Below, one piece after another: positions 48,572 through 60,460 of a DNA stretch of 64,000 nt (within the stretch, counting starts at the first letter, position 1; each line of letters begins with the position of its first letter). A program made the translations under genes and the position numbers. Origin of the DNA: Megalobrama amblycephala (Eukaryota; Chordata; Actinopteri; Cypriniformes; Xenocyprididae); contig NC_063049.1 in the NCBI RefSeq assembly GCF_018812025.1, forward strand, positions 32,939,447-33,003,446. Direction: 5' to 3'. The notes under the pieces were generated by a model. It was given only the letters and a program-made list of their open reading frames with translations, had not been told where the DNA came from and did not search any database.

Positions 48572-49381
48572 ATGAAGGTAAACCTCATTCCAGCTAACAT
48601 TTACACTAACTTTAACTCCAAAATGTATTTGATTTGTTAATTTTCACTTTAAACCACTTAAAATATCAACTTTGAATTTTCAGGTCACCTTCTATGAGGA
48701 CAGGAATTTCCAGGGTCGCTCTTATGAGTGTTCGGGTGACTGTGGTGACTTCTCCTCCTACATGAGCCGCTGTCACTCTTGCAGAGTGCACAGCGGATGC
48801 TGGATGATGTATGATCATCCCAACTACATGGGAAATGGGTATTTCTTCAGGAGGGGCGAGTACGCTGATTACATGTCTATGTTTGGAATGAGCAACTGCA
48901 TCAGGTCCTGCCGTATGATCCCCATGGTGAGCTCTATGAATGTATTGTTTTGTAATATATACATCCAAAGCAACATCCTTTAACTTAGAATATTTCTTAA
49001 TGAAATATTTAATTTATATTTATCTAGAATCATGAAGCAGAAACCTGATCTAAATAGTTTTTTTCTACCTGCTAAACTTGAAAATAATGGACTTCTCTTC
49101 CACTACAGCACAGGGGATCCTACAGAATGAGGATCTACGAGAGGGAGAACTTCATGGGTCAGATGTACGAGATGATGGATGACTGTGACAGCATCATGGA
49201 CCGTTACCACATGTCTCACTGCCAGTCCTGTCATGTGATGGACGGCCACTGGCTCATGTATGAGCAGCCCCACTACAGAGGCAGGATGTGGTACTTCAGG
49301 CCTGGAGAGTACAGGAGCTTCAGCAATATGGGTGGCATGAGATTCATGAGCATGAGGCGTATCATGGACTCCTGGTACTAG
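48572..49381 (+). CDS. crygm2d: Gamma-crystallin M2-type, gene K
   Basis: About 173 residues. Exon 1 is 48572-48577 (M-K), exon 2 is 48684-48926 and exon 3 is 49109-49381 (TAG). Exon 2 is [24 protein letters not shown] and N-G-Y-F-F. The E-C-S-G is unique to K; the others have E-C-M-G or E-C-M-S. Exon 3 has R-Y-H-M-S where F-J and L have R-Y-R-M-S; E shares the His. Intron 2 is 182 bp. AATAAA lies at 49392-49397. About 1.5 kb of 3' flank is shared with gene L. Confidence 0.94.
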
Positions 49382-49397
49382 GGTTTATATTAATAAA

Positions 49398-51337
49398 ATA
49401 TTTTCTCTACAACACTACACATTCTGTCTTGAAAATCATTGATGTCAATAATATTTGCATTAGTATCCCACAAACAACACTTCATAAATTAAACAGAACT
49501 GTAAAGAAATGACTGAATTCTATTATAGTATAGTAAGATAGCAATCTAACCTATATACTGTAAATATGAAGGATGCAAGCTCTCAAAGGACAAGGTCCAG
49601 TCAAACATGAAACCCTATAACTGTAAAAATAGACACAATTGCATTAAAATAATAATGCATTAACATAATGCATTATACATTATGTTAATGCATTATTAAA
49701 ATGCTTATGTTTTATTACAATTTATCAGAAATAAATTATTCAAAATGCAGTCCTTAAATGTTACCCAAAATCATTTACTCATCCTCATGTTATTCAAAAC
49801 GTTTATGATTTTCTTCTGTGGAACACAAAAGAAAAAAAGAAAAAAAAAAAAATCTATATTTGGGTCAAAGATGAGACGTCTAAATTTGTTATCCGAAGGC
49901 CATCAATTTAACATAAAAAGATAAATAGATGTAAATATAATATTAAATCACTTAACTCTTACTCTTCTTTTGACTCAGAAATATTCACATTTAATCAATA
50001 TTTTAGGCCATAGATACGTGTCATTCAGGGTAACAAAATATTGTCATACAGTACAACAGCAGTATTTCATATTAAAATACAATCATTTTGTTTTATTGAC
50101 TGAGAGATGAAATAAATCTCAAAGGATGAAGTGAAAGATACTTTTAATAGATTTTAGCATTTTTTCAGTGTAAGACAGGAAGAAAAAAATTAATTTTGTA
50201 CCTGTGACGCATCAAATATGTATTCAAAATAAAATAATGTCATTTTTTTCCGGGTAGCTATATTTCTACAAGCCTAAGCGTCGACATATAACCTTGCGAT
50301 TAAGTGTATGTTAAAAAATAATCATTTTATGCCCATTTTCCATAGTGTTATACTGAATGACATTTTAGGGTACATTCATTTCAATCACAATAAAAATTAA
50401 TGATTGGCTTTATTCTTGAATATATCTAATATAAGGGCATACGTGTCACTCTAATGAACATAAAAAAGCCTTTCATGGAATTGTAATTGCTGTTTTATTT
50501 TTTGCTACTTTGAAAACCTTGTACGTCTTTGACCCATTAACAAAATAAATAAATTAATTAATTTTAAAAAACCCAGTATTTGTTTTTCATACAATGAAAT
50601 TCAGTAGAGTCCAATGTTGTATTACTGTTGGTCCAAGTATCTAGATTTAAAAAAAAGTACAGTATTTATATATTTAAAAGGTAAACTACATAATTCTGGG
50701 TTTCTATTGACACCTGTAGCTTGAGATGTAATGGTTGCTTGTGATATCCATATCAGCGGTGCAGCTAGCTACAACAAGAGTCACTAACATTAAAAAATAA
50801 AGTTCACAAGACATATATTTGAAAAAATATAATCTGAGCAATTACCATATCTACTGCCATAGCCAGACTTCCTACTCCTTTTTTTCCCCTTTTCTAATTA
50901 ACAGAAGCATATTAAATACCACGAGACGTGATAGTTTTTTTTTTGCCTCTAGAGACTGCTCTTGTACTGTGTAATGGCAGCGGAGCCTTCTCAGCCACTC
51001 TCACAATAGAAATAATTGGGAGAAACTATCGGTATGGATTATCGCTTATAACTGATAGTTCCAGAAAACGTTAATCGGTGCCAATGAATGAGCAAAACCC
51101 ATAAATCGGTTGAGCTCTACTTATTTCTTTCAATTTATTTTCAAGATCTGAAGTGAATTATCCATTGCTGCTCTCAGTATGGCTGTAACATTCATGCAAA
51201 ATGATATTAAAACTTACAATGAATTCTTTTAACTCTTAATAAAGCACCTAATCAGTCATCAGCTTCAGAAAACACGTCATCAGCTTCATTGTCTTCAGGA
51301 AGCCACTTGTCTGTGTACTGCATGAAGATAGCCATAT
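49398..51337. other. Gene K 3' flank, homologous to that of gene L
   Basis: Bases 49398-49825 and about 50568-50935 align with 61403-61855 and about 61858-62770. The segment 49830-50567 is extra in K. A MITE end (CTCATCCTCATGTTATTCAA, then TGTGGAACACAAAAGA) is at about 49775-49835. A degenerate hAT-like piece lies at about 50930-51120. No gene was recognised. Confidence 0.55.
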
Positions 51338-51414
51338 GTATTAAAGGAAGAGAAGGTAAGAGTGTATTAAAGGAAGAGAAGGTAAGAGTGTATTAAAGGA
51401 AGAGAAGGTAAGAG
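51338..51414. repeat. 26-bp tandem repeat, about three copies
   Basis: The unit GTATTAAAGGAAGAGAAGGT plus AAGAGT is repeated three times, almost without change, at the left edge of the DIRS remnant. Confidence 0.85.
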
Positions 51415-53592
51415 CATCTCCCTCCATGCCTTCGTTTTATAACCCCTGGCGATGGTCAGGAGCTTTGTGTTATCTGTCTGGGAGTGGAGCATGCATGTTC
51501 AGCCCTCAAGGGGGCTGGATGCTTTCATTGTGATGGTTTGAGAAATCTGCACTCTCGGCTGGCGCTCTTCATGAGTGAAGAGAGTCAAGCCACTGAGCCT
51601 TGTGGCTCAAGCCCCGCGCTTGCCAAGGCAGTGCGCAGGATGCAGCCGTGGGGATCTTAGATGGAGCTCCAACTAGCTCCATTGTCCTTAGGCCAGAAGC
51701 CGAAGCCCACTCAGTCGCTTCTTCCACAGAAAGCAAGGACTTACTGCTCGCTGGTGACTCTGATAATTTAGACGTGGTGTCAGATGAAATGGATAGAAAA
51801 CCTGTTTCCTGCTCCATGCAGCAGGGCACTGAATACGACGAGCTAGTGGAACTAAAGACTCGTGCCACAACCCAACTGAGTTTGGGATGGTCCGGCTTGA
51901 AGCGCAAGACCACAGATAGTGGCTTAGATGAGTGTTATCTGAGTAGTCATATGTGCACAGCTCCGGTGAGCCTTCCATTTCTTCTAGACCTGCACATGGA
52001 GGTGTCAGGTTCATGGAGACATCCACACTCGACTCACGTGGCTCAATCAACTAAATTAACGTAGAGGGGCTGAGCAGGAGGGTTATGAGAGGACGCCTCG
52101 GTGGAGAGGAATTTGGTATATTACCTTTCCCCAGGGACATCTTCATCAATGGTTTAGCGGGCAATCGAGGTTGGTGGTCAAAGCTTATGCAGCGGCTGGT
52201 CAGATGGCGGAGCTTTGTACACCATGGCAATACTGCAAGCTTAGCAGGCAGATCTGCTCAAAGACCTGGATCAAGGGGAGGGTTTATCCCCCAAAGGTAG
52301 TCTCTGAACAGCGTATAACCACAGATCTAGCTCTTTGTGCCACCAGGCAGGCAGCCCCCTCCCTTGGCCGGTTTATGGCTTCTATGGTGATGACATAGAG
52401 GAATCCGTGGCTTAATTTGTCAGGCATTAAGGAGTGTGACAAAGCTGTCCTCGTGGATGTCCCTGACTTGCCCTCTGGACTGTTTGGCACTGCTGTTGAG
52501 ATGGAGGTAGACAGGTTTAGAGAGGTGAGAACACAGTCAGCCACCTTTGGGAAGTTTAACCCTCACCGAGTGCAGGCCCTCACCAGGGACAAGTTCCTAG
52601 AGAGAAGAGTAGACGAGTGTAGCTGCCTGAGCCCCCCTCTGAGGAGGAGTGAGCGGAGGCGGCGTAGTAGCCAAACTATGATCCGAGGGCTTTGAGTGCG
52701 TCAAAATAAGAGAATGATTGAGTGGGGCTGCTGCCTAAGCTTTCGCCCCCTATTTTCATTAATTTTATTCTTTCTTCTTATTATTCCTTTCTGCTAGACT
52801 AAACGCATCCTCCCTCCCCCTCTGAAGAGGGTGTGGGCTACAAGAGCTTGTTTTTACAGGAGAATAAAAATCTATTCCCTCCCCCTCTGAGGTGTGTGTT
52901 GGAGTACAAAAATTCTCTTTCAAAAAATAAAAATGTCCTCCCTCCCCCTCCAAGGAATGTGTTGGGGTACAGGAAGTTGTTTTTAGAGGAGAGTAAACAG
53001 CTTGTTTTTAGAGATTAAAAAAAGTCTCCTACCTTCCACTCTGAGGAGGGTGTGGAGGTACAAAAATTCTGTGTTTAAAGGAGAATGGAAATTTCCTCCC
53101 TCCACCACCAAGGAGGACACTGGGGTACAGAAGGTTGTTGTTAGAGGAGAATAACTAGGGATAACTGGCATCAGGTCGAGCCCACACTGTGGTGTTTGGC
53201 TCGCTGATTACATATATTCAGAAGTAGAGCTGGAGAGATGTCTGAGATGACTAAACTATGATAGTTATACTTTCTTCTCTGTCACCTTCTCCAGGTAACT
53301 GGGTATTAAGTAAGGTTATGCTCTTTTCCATTGCCCAAATTATGGTGGAATCGTTAGATGTGGGTTATGTCGAATTTCTGGTAGCTCTTCTCTAAAGGGT
53401 CTTGATTTTCCTGAAGTGTGGCTCAGACTAGTTGGGACTCCAAATTGGGTATAGAAGCTCCAGGGCCTTTCCTAACATCACTTAGATTACTGGGAGCAAT
53501 TTTGTGCAATGTATGTACTGCTCGAAAGCTGACACACAATTGGCTCAGGGCTGAGGCCTTGGAGTTTTGTTGCCTAAGGTTTTAGATTACTT
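51415..53592 (+). mobile_element. DIRS-like retroelement remnant, copy 2, gag region
   Basis: The plus strand codes a degraded gag. Near 51460-51540 there is a C-V-I-C-L-G-V-E-H-A-C-type cysteine motif. Near 52310-52395 comes L-A-L-C-A-T-R-Q-A-A-P-S-L-G-R, and near 52400-52560 W-L-N-L-S-G-I-K-E, then L-P-S-G-L-F-G-T-A-V. This order matches fish DIRS1-type gag as I know it. Stops and frameshifts separate the pieces. There is no reverse transcriptase or tyrosine recombinase. The same element continues at 56923-57290 beyond a TTAA-targeted insertion. Confidence 0.62.
52808..53155. repeat. Degenerate minisatellite of about 60-70 bp units
   Basis: About five imperfect copies of a unit with CTCCCTCCCCCTCTGA, AGGGTGTGG-like, GGTACAAAAATTCT-like and TTTAGAGGAGAATA-like segments. 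It lies inside DIRS copy 2 and is absent from copy 1. Confidence 0.7.
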
Positions 53593-53596
53593 TTAA

Positions 53597-56500
53597 CCCT
53601 CTGGAGTCTGAGGCTGATTTGGGGCCTGGAGAGGTTTTGACATGCCCTGACATTTGTGCTTTTTTCAGTTGTTCATAAACATATTAACCCTCAGGGGTCT
53701 GAGGATTTTTGGGGCCCTGGAGAAGTTTTGACATGCCCTGACATTTGTGCTTTTTTCAGTTGTTCATAAACATATTAATGACAAAAGTGTCATTACACTG
53801 TATTCAGCACAAACTAGGCTACAATAATATGTGAGGAACATGTATGTACATGTTTGTGTTTTTGAAGGAATAACGTTTATGCATGGTTATTGAAAAAACA
53901 AAAAACTTAAGTCACTGAAATAAGGCCAAAAAAAATATATTAAAACTGTGTTCACAAGGATTCTGGGTATTGGAGGTTGTAGACTAGAGTTTTTGCTTCA
54001 GAATGAAGTAAAAATTATCCTTCCTACTCCTTCATATAAAACAATAGAGAGATTTAAATTTTCTAAGACACTTTTGGTCAAGAAACACAGTATGCATGGA
54101 GGCGTGAATCCTCATGTATAATGGGTGATTCTCACCTGAGAAGACAAAAGAATTGAATAATAATGACCTGAAATGACTTGCATATTAATGAGGCCTTTCA
54201 GTCAAGTAGGCTGTGAAAAAACCCTCTGTGATCATGCTGATAACAGGATTAAAGTCCACTCAGGACAAAAAAAAAACATGATTTTTGTGATCTCATGCAT
54301 GCACGTATTATTGCACATGATATGAAGAAAATTTTGTATAGGCCTATGTTAAATTACACTACCAGTCAAAAGATTGAACACATTGCCATTATAATGTTTT
54401 TAAAAGAAGTCTCAAGTCTCTAATCAAATAATGGTTTTCTATTTTAATATACTTTAAAATATAATGTATTTCTGTGATGCAAAGCGTCTGAACATTCCTA
54501 CCTCTAGGGCATTTCATATAGGCTACTATATTTGTTATATTATATAGCCTGTTAATGTGCAGTTGACAAACTATACATCATTAAAAAGATCTAAGACTCA
54601 AGCTTCACATTTTGACTCTTAAAATCTTATATTGACCATAATTTTTTAATATGCTTAAAAGCATACACATTTGGAGAAATATTGATGGATTCTCATATGT
54701 TTATATCAATTTTCTATACAGAGGAGTAATATTTATTATTCTATATTTATTGTCATCATTATGAGAGCTGGATGCTGTGTTTTTAATTCATACTTGAGCC
54801 GGAGGGCGCTCTGCCCCTTTTGTCCACAAATGCCTCAGTAAAAGAAGAGGCATATCATGTGACAATCAAGGAACTAACAGAGGCAAGACATCGCTAAATA
54901 TGGCTATTCAAAACACTTTTGAAGACAATAAATACACGATTGAGATGACGAATGCATGTATTGACTGAATTTGCGTTTGAATAGCGCTGGCTCCGTGGGC
55001 GTGGCCGCATTAGTGGATAATGAGCTGAATCACAGACTTCTGACATGGCTCTCTTTTCATACAGATTACATAAACACAGAAGGTTTGTTTTCGATTTGAC
55101 TTATATGTTTTAAAACCTGACATCTTAACGTTTTTTTAGACATAAGTGTAATTTTTTTGTCATTAGTATTCATTAAGTTACAGTTCATTTTCTAAGAACT
55201 ATCAGATTGGACTTCGTTCAGAGGGAGACGAGAGATCACGCATCATGTTAGTTTTCTTTATTTTACAAAAAGCACAACATTTTGTTTTTACTCTGAGTGT
55301 ACACAAATGGAAGAAGATATTCCACAGATTAAAATGGTGCATAACTCTTAATTGTATGTGCCACATTGACGGAGTATTTTGAGTCTCTTTCACACTGATA
55401 AGAAAAAAACCACGGTGGTATCGCTGGCGATACCCTCAGACCTCAGAGTGTTAATGTAAAAAGTGTCATTACACTGTATTCAGCACAAACTAGGCTACAA
55501 TAATATGTGAGGAACATGTATGTACATGTTTGTGTTTTTGAAGGAATAACATTTATGCGTGGTTATTGAAAAAACAAAAAAGTCACTGAAATAAGGCCCA
55601 AAAAAGTATAGTAAATCTGTGTTTACAATACTTTAGGGTATTGGAGGTTGTAAACTGGAGTTTTTGCTTCAAAATTATGTAAAAATTATGCTGCCTACTC
55701 CTTCATATAAAACAATATATTGATTTAGTTTTTGTAAGACACTTTTTGCCAAGAAACACAGTATGCGTGGAGGCGTGAATCACCACTGAATAATGGGCCA
55801 TTCTCACCTGAGAAGACAAAACAATTGCATAGTAATGAGCTGAAATGACTTGCATATTAATGAGGCATTTCAGTCAGGTAGGCTGTGAAAAAAACCTTCT
55901 GTGATGCCTCAAGCTCATCATGATATATGAAACATACAGAAAAATATTATTACAATATAAAGTAATGATTTTATATTATACTTTAAAATATAATGTATTT
56001 CTGTGATGCAAAGAGTCTGAATATAGGCTTTTAGTTTAAAAGCATGCACATTTGGAGAAATATTGGATTCTCATATGCTTATGTCAATTTTCTATACAGA
56101 GGAGTTATATTTATTTAATATTTATTGTCATTACTATGAGCGCTGGTGTTTTCAATTCATACTTGAAGTCGGAGGGCGCTCTCTGTGCATTTTTAGTCCA
56201 CAAATTCATCTAAAAGAAGAAGAGGCTATTCCATGAATGGAGTTTCCAATTCATACTGCAGCCAGAGGGCGCTAAAGAAACAAAAACTCATCTAAAATTC
56301 ATCTATAGAAGAAAAGAAAACAGGAACTAACTGCATGTCTTCTAGAGCTCGCTAACCATGACTTTTACATCCAGATAAACACTTTTCAAGACAATAAATA
56401 CACGATTGAGACGATGAATGCATGTGTTGCCTCTGAATTTGCGTCTGAATAGCGCTGGCTCCGTGGGCATGGCCGCATTAGCAGATAATGAGCTGAATCA

Positions 56501-56918
56501 CAGACTTCTGACATGGCTCTCTTTTCATACAGATTACATAAACACAGAAGGTTTGTTTTTGATTTGACTTACATGATTTAAAAATTGACATCTTAACATT
56601 TTTTTTAGACATAAGTTTAATTTTTCTGTGATTAGTATTCACTAAGTTACAGTTCATTTTCTGAGAACTATCAGATTGGACTTCGTTCAGAGGGAGAGGA
56701 GAAATCACGCATCATGTTAGTTTTCTTTATTTTACAAAAAGCACAACATTTTGTTTTTACTCTGAGTGTATACAAATAAAAGAAGATATTCTATAGTTTC
56801 AATTGATATATTACTTATGTCTCTATGACAAAAAATGACAGAGTATTTTAAGTCTGTTTTGCTGCAATGTGAAAAAAACCCTGCAAAACACGCGGGCGCG
56901 TTTTCAGACCTCAGAGTG
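53597..56918 (+). mobile_element. Composite piggyBac-like TTAA element
   Basis: Flanking TTAA lies at 53593-53596 and 56919-56922. The left end is CCCTCTGGAGTCTGAGGCTG; the right end, on the other strand, is CACTCTGAGGTCTGAAAACG. CCY-type ends at a TTAA target fit piggyBac. Two 91-bp left-end units lie in tandem (53597-53687 and 53688-53778), each ending in TTAA. The first body ends at 55450 with the right-end sequence and TTAA (55451-55454). A second body without the left-end unit follows (55455-56918). No transposase frame was found. The undisturbed target is visible in DIRS copy 1 near 42341. Confidence 0.68.
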
Positions 56919-56922
56919 TTAA

Positions 56923-57290
56923 CTTCAAGCAGGCACTGGTCAGCATGACGTAATTGGTATTGACACCCCCATAGCATCAGCTGATGTGGCAGTGAGTTTG
57001 TTTGAAAGGGAACATCTAGGTTACGACTCTAACCATGGTTCCCTGAGAAGGGAACGAGATGCCGCGTCACATTGCCATTCTTCAGGCATTCCTGCAAGTC
57101 TTCCTTCAGAAAATTTAAAGCTGATGCCATGTTTTCGGGTGCCCTTCTTATAAGCTGGGGCACACCTTACAACGTCATCGTCGGCCATGAATGCCGTATT
57201 GGTACACATGCCTCAGACACCAGGTTCTGTGGGACGCGTCCCCAAAGTGTCAACTGATGTGGCGTCTTGTTCCCTTTCTTTGCGTCACAA
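56923..57290 (+). mobile_element. DIRS-like remnant, copy 2, right part
   Basis: This continues the DIRS remnant after the TTAA-element insertion and matches 42345-42680. It carries AACCATGGTTCCCTGAGAAG, GGGAACGAGATGCCG and GACACCAGGTTCTGTGG. No coding function is apparent. Confidence 0.6.
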
Positions 57291-57535
57291 GAAATTGTTC
57301 TGTCTTTTGTATCAGTGCTTCACTTGGGAAATCAGAAAGCACACAACATATACACTATTCCAAAATGCATACCCATCAAAAAACATAAACCAAATCTATG
57401 CAGGAAAGGTGGGAATATGGAAAATGAATACACTGAAAGATGAAAACTCTTTATTATTAATGTTTCGTTTTTGTTTCATAGATTTTTACTCTCTCTATTT
57501 TTACTATCTCTATTCTATTAATTAACTCCCTCGGG

Positions 57536-60171
57536 TCAGCGGTCTCGCCGGAGATACCACCGTGGTTTTTTTCTTACCAGTGGGAAACTCAAAATACTCT
57601 GTCAATGTTGCACATACAATTAAGAGCTATACACCATTTTAATCTGTTGAATATCTTCTTTTATTTGTGTACACTCAGAGTAAAAACAAAATCTAGTGCT
57701 CTGAACGAACTCCAATCTGATAGTTCTCAGAAAATGAACTGTAACTTAGTGAATACTAATCACAAAAAAATGAGATGCATGTCTAAAAAAAACATTGAAA
57801 TGTCAGGTTTTAAATTGTGTAAGTCAAATCGAAAGCAAAAATTCTGTGTTTATGTAATCTGTATGAAAAGAGAGCCATGTCAAAAGTCCGTGATTCAGCT
57901 CATTATCTGCTAATGCGGCCACGCCCACGGAGCCAGCGCTATTCAGAGGCAAATTCTGAGGCAATACTTGTATGCATCATCTCAATCGTGTATTTATTGT
58001 CTTGAAAAGTGTTTATCTGGATGTTAAAGCCATGGTTAGCGACCTCTAGAAGACGTTAGCCGTTAGTTCCTGGTTCCTGTTCTTCTTTAGATTAATTTGT
58101 GGACTAAATGTGTACAGAGCGCCCTCCGGCTGCAAGTATGAATTGAAAACAGTATCCAGCGTTCACAGTGATGACAATAAATATTGAATAAATATTACTC
58201 CTCTGTGAAAATTGGCATAAACATATGAGAATCCATCAATATTTCTCCAAATGTGCATGCTTTTAAGCTAAAAGCCTATATGAAATGCCACAGAGGTAAC
58301 ATAATTGTTCAGACACTTTGCATCACAGATATACATTATATTTTAAAGTATATAATAGAATACCATTATTTTAAATCATAATAATTAGTGGTGGGCATAG
58401 ATTAATTTTTTTTATCTAGATTAATCTCACTGTAATCTTGGAATTAATCTAGATTAAAATGGCTAATTTGAATTCTGCCGAAGGCATTCAGAATATGTGT
58501 GCTACCCAAATAGTGACTAAAAGTAAGTCTTTGAGAACGTGTTTCTCAAGCCAGGTGGCACATTAGACCAGGGGCTCATCTCCTGTTTCCAAAATGCATC
58601 ACAAACTGCTTGAGAAAGCTGTTCTACTATGATAATGGGTGATAAAAATAAATTATGTTCAATAAGATGTACTTGTGTTTACTAACTGTTTATTCAGTTA
58701 AACATGAATTTTGAACTGTAGGCCTACACAAGAGGTCGTGATGAACTGTTTATAGTCAGTAGAGTAACAGCTTTACCTTAGTCTTGTCGAGGTTTCCATT
58801 GGGAAGCTTCTTAAAAATAAATTTTCCCTGAAGCAAACCCGGCGGCTTCATAGCTGCATCCATGTTAGCACGTCACGTTTGATGTGGTAATTTCACAGTA
58901 GGCATACACACAGGTTCGAAGACTCGTTCTCGCCCCCTACAGTGCAATTGATCCTTCGCCGGGAGTTTGATTGACAAGCGATCTAACCAATCAGAACACC
59001 GAATCCGCCATTTTGTTCGACAAAGCAGTCAGGAGTTAGAAGATTAACCTCGGTGGAGTTAAACTTGAAAAATTGTGTATACTGACATCTTTCCGCGTTT
59101 GAAACAACATTGATTCTCATGTTCATTCATGTTTATTTGATGCTATAAATGGTAAGAAGAGATGATCGGTTTACGAGCCTCTTGAGCTGTCACGACCATG
59201 GTCACGACACATTAAAGAGCAACAAAACGTTTTTTATTGTTTGAATTTCTTAAAAAACTACACAGTTTGAAAGCTGGGACTTTGTTTAATATCAAATGTA
59301 ACCTGCTCTGTCTTATCTGTCGACATGTTGTCAGTGTCCTCTTTGCTCCGCGATGTATTTTTCCCTCTGTGTGGCGTGACAGCGCCACGGCTTGTCGGAC
59401 AAAGCAACAGTAACTAAGGGGGGGGTCTTTGCGAAGGATCAATTCGGTTAGGTATACCTCCGCGCTAAAATATCAAGGTGAAAGTCATCATAGCTTGCGT
59501 AGTATAGACCCAGCTCCCAACCCAACTTTGAGAATAAATTAACGGTGATATTTTTTTTATCGCCCGATAAGAGTCTCACGTTAACGCAGCACATTAACGC
59601 CGATAACGGCCCACCACTAGTAATAATATTTCACAGTATTGCTGTTTTTTCTGTATGTTTGATTTACACCATGATGAGCTTGAGATATGATCACAGAGGG
59701 TTTTTTCACAGCCTACCTGTCTGAAAGAGCTCATTATTTATGCAGGTCATTAGAGCTCTTTATGCGATTCTTTTGTCTTCTCAGGTGAGAATGACCCATT
59801 ATTCACGATGATTCACGCCTCCACGCATACTGTGTTTCTTGACCAAAGATGTTTTAGAAAATTTAAATCTCTCTATTGTTTTATATGAACAAGCAGGCAG
59901 CATAATTTTTACCTCATTTATATATTTTTTGGCTTTATTTCAGTGACTTCAGTTTTTTGTTTTTTCAATAACCACGCATAAACGTTATTCCTTCAAAAAC
60001 ACAAACATATACATATATATTCCTCACATATTAATGTAGCCTAGTTTGTGCTGAATACAGTGTAATGACACTTTTTCCATTAATATGTTTATGAACAACT
60101 GAAAAAAAGCACAAATGTCAGGGCATGTCAAAACTTCTCCAGGGCCCCAAAAATCCTCAGACCCCTGAGGG
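57536..60171 (-). mobile_element. piggyBac-like TTAA element, inverted, with nested hAT
   Basis: TTAA lies at 57532-57535 and 60172-60175. The right end on the minus strand is CCCTCAGGGGTCTGAGGATT, identical to the second left-end unit at 53688. Relative to 53597-56918 the element is inverted. Without the hAT-like insertion (58386-59619) it would be about 1.4 kb. No transposase frame was found. It stands 290 bp upstream of gene L. Confidence 0.68.
58386..59619. mobile_element. hAT-like element nested in the TTAA element
   Basis: The ends are TAGTGGTGGGCATAGATTAA at the left and, on the other strand, TAGTGGTGGGCCGTTATCGG at the right. Target octamers ATAATAAT (58378-58385) and GTAATAAT (59620-59627) agree at seven of eight. 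About 460 bp of its interior recur at 18681-19190. No transposase was seen. Confidence 0.78.
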
Positions 60172-60308
60172 TTAATTAAAATAATAATTCTTAATTTATC
60201 CACAATTGTGAGCTTCTAGTCTTCAATTTGAAGAAATATTAACTTCAGAAGAAAATCATAACAAAGTACTAAGTTCTAGATACTACGCTTACCAGCAGCC
60301 TCTATGCC

Positions 60309-60460
60309 AACTTGCACAGTCAGGAATTGACTAACAATAGGTGCTGTGTAGTCTTTAGTCTTGGTCTTGTATAAAAGCACAGGTGACAGCAGTCAGTCAA
60401 CAAGCAGAATCAGCTTCAGCTTCTCCTTTGTGGAACTACTGAGGATCAGCTAGCGCAACC
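60309..60460 (+). promoter_or_regulatory. Shared crystallin promoter block, gene L
   Basis: AACAATAG lies at 60333-60340 and TATAAAA at 60370-60376. The upstream flank matches gene J (GATACTACGCTTACCAGCAG). Confidence 0.78.

Noticed and set aside
48666..48968. Minus-strand frame of about 100 codons across exon 2 of gene K (also 60510-60863 in L)
   Set aside because: It is a shadow of crystallin exon 2. It follows the plus-strand codon pattern and has no independent support.
51600..52064. 154-codon frame as a host gene
   Set aside because: It sits inside the DIRS-like remnant, matches the order of gag pieces and has a second damaged copy at 41493-42005.
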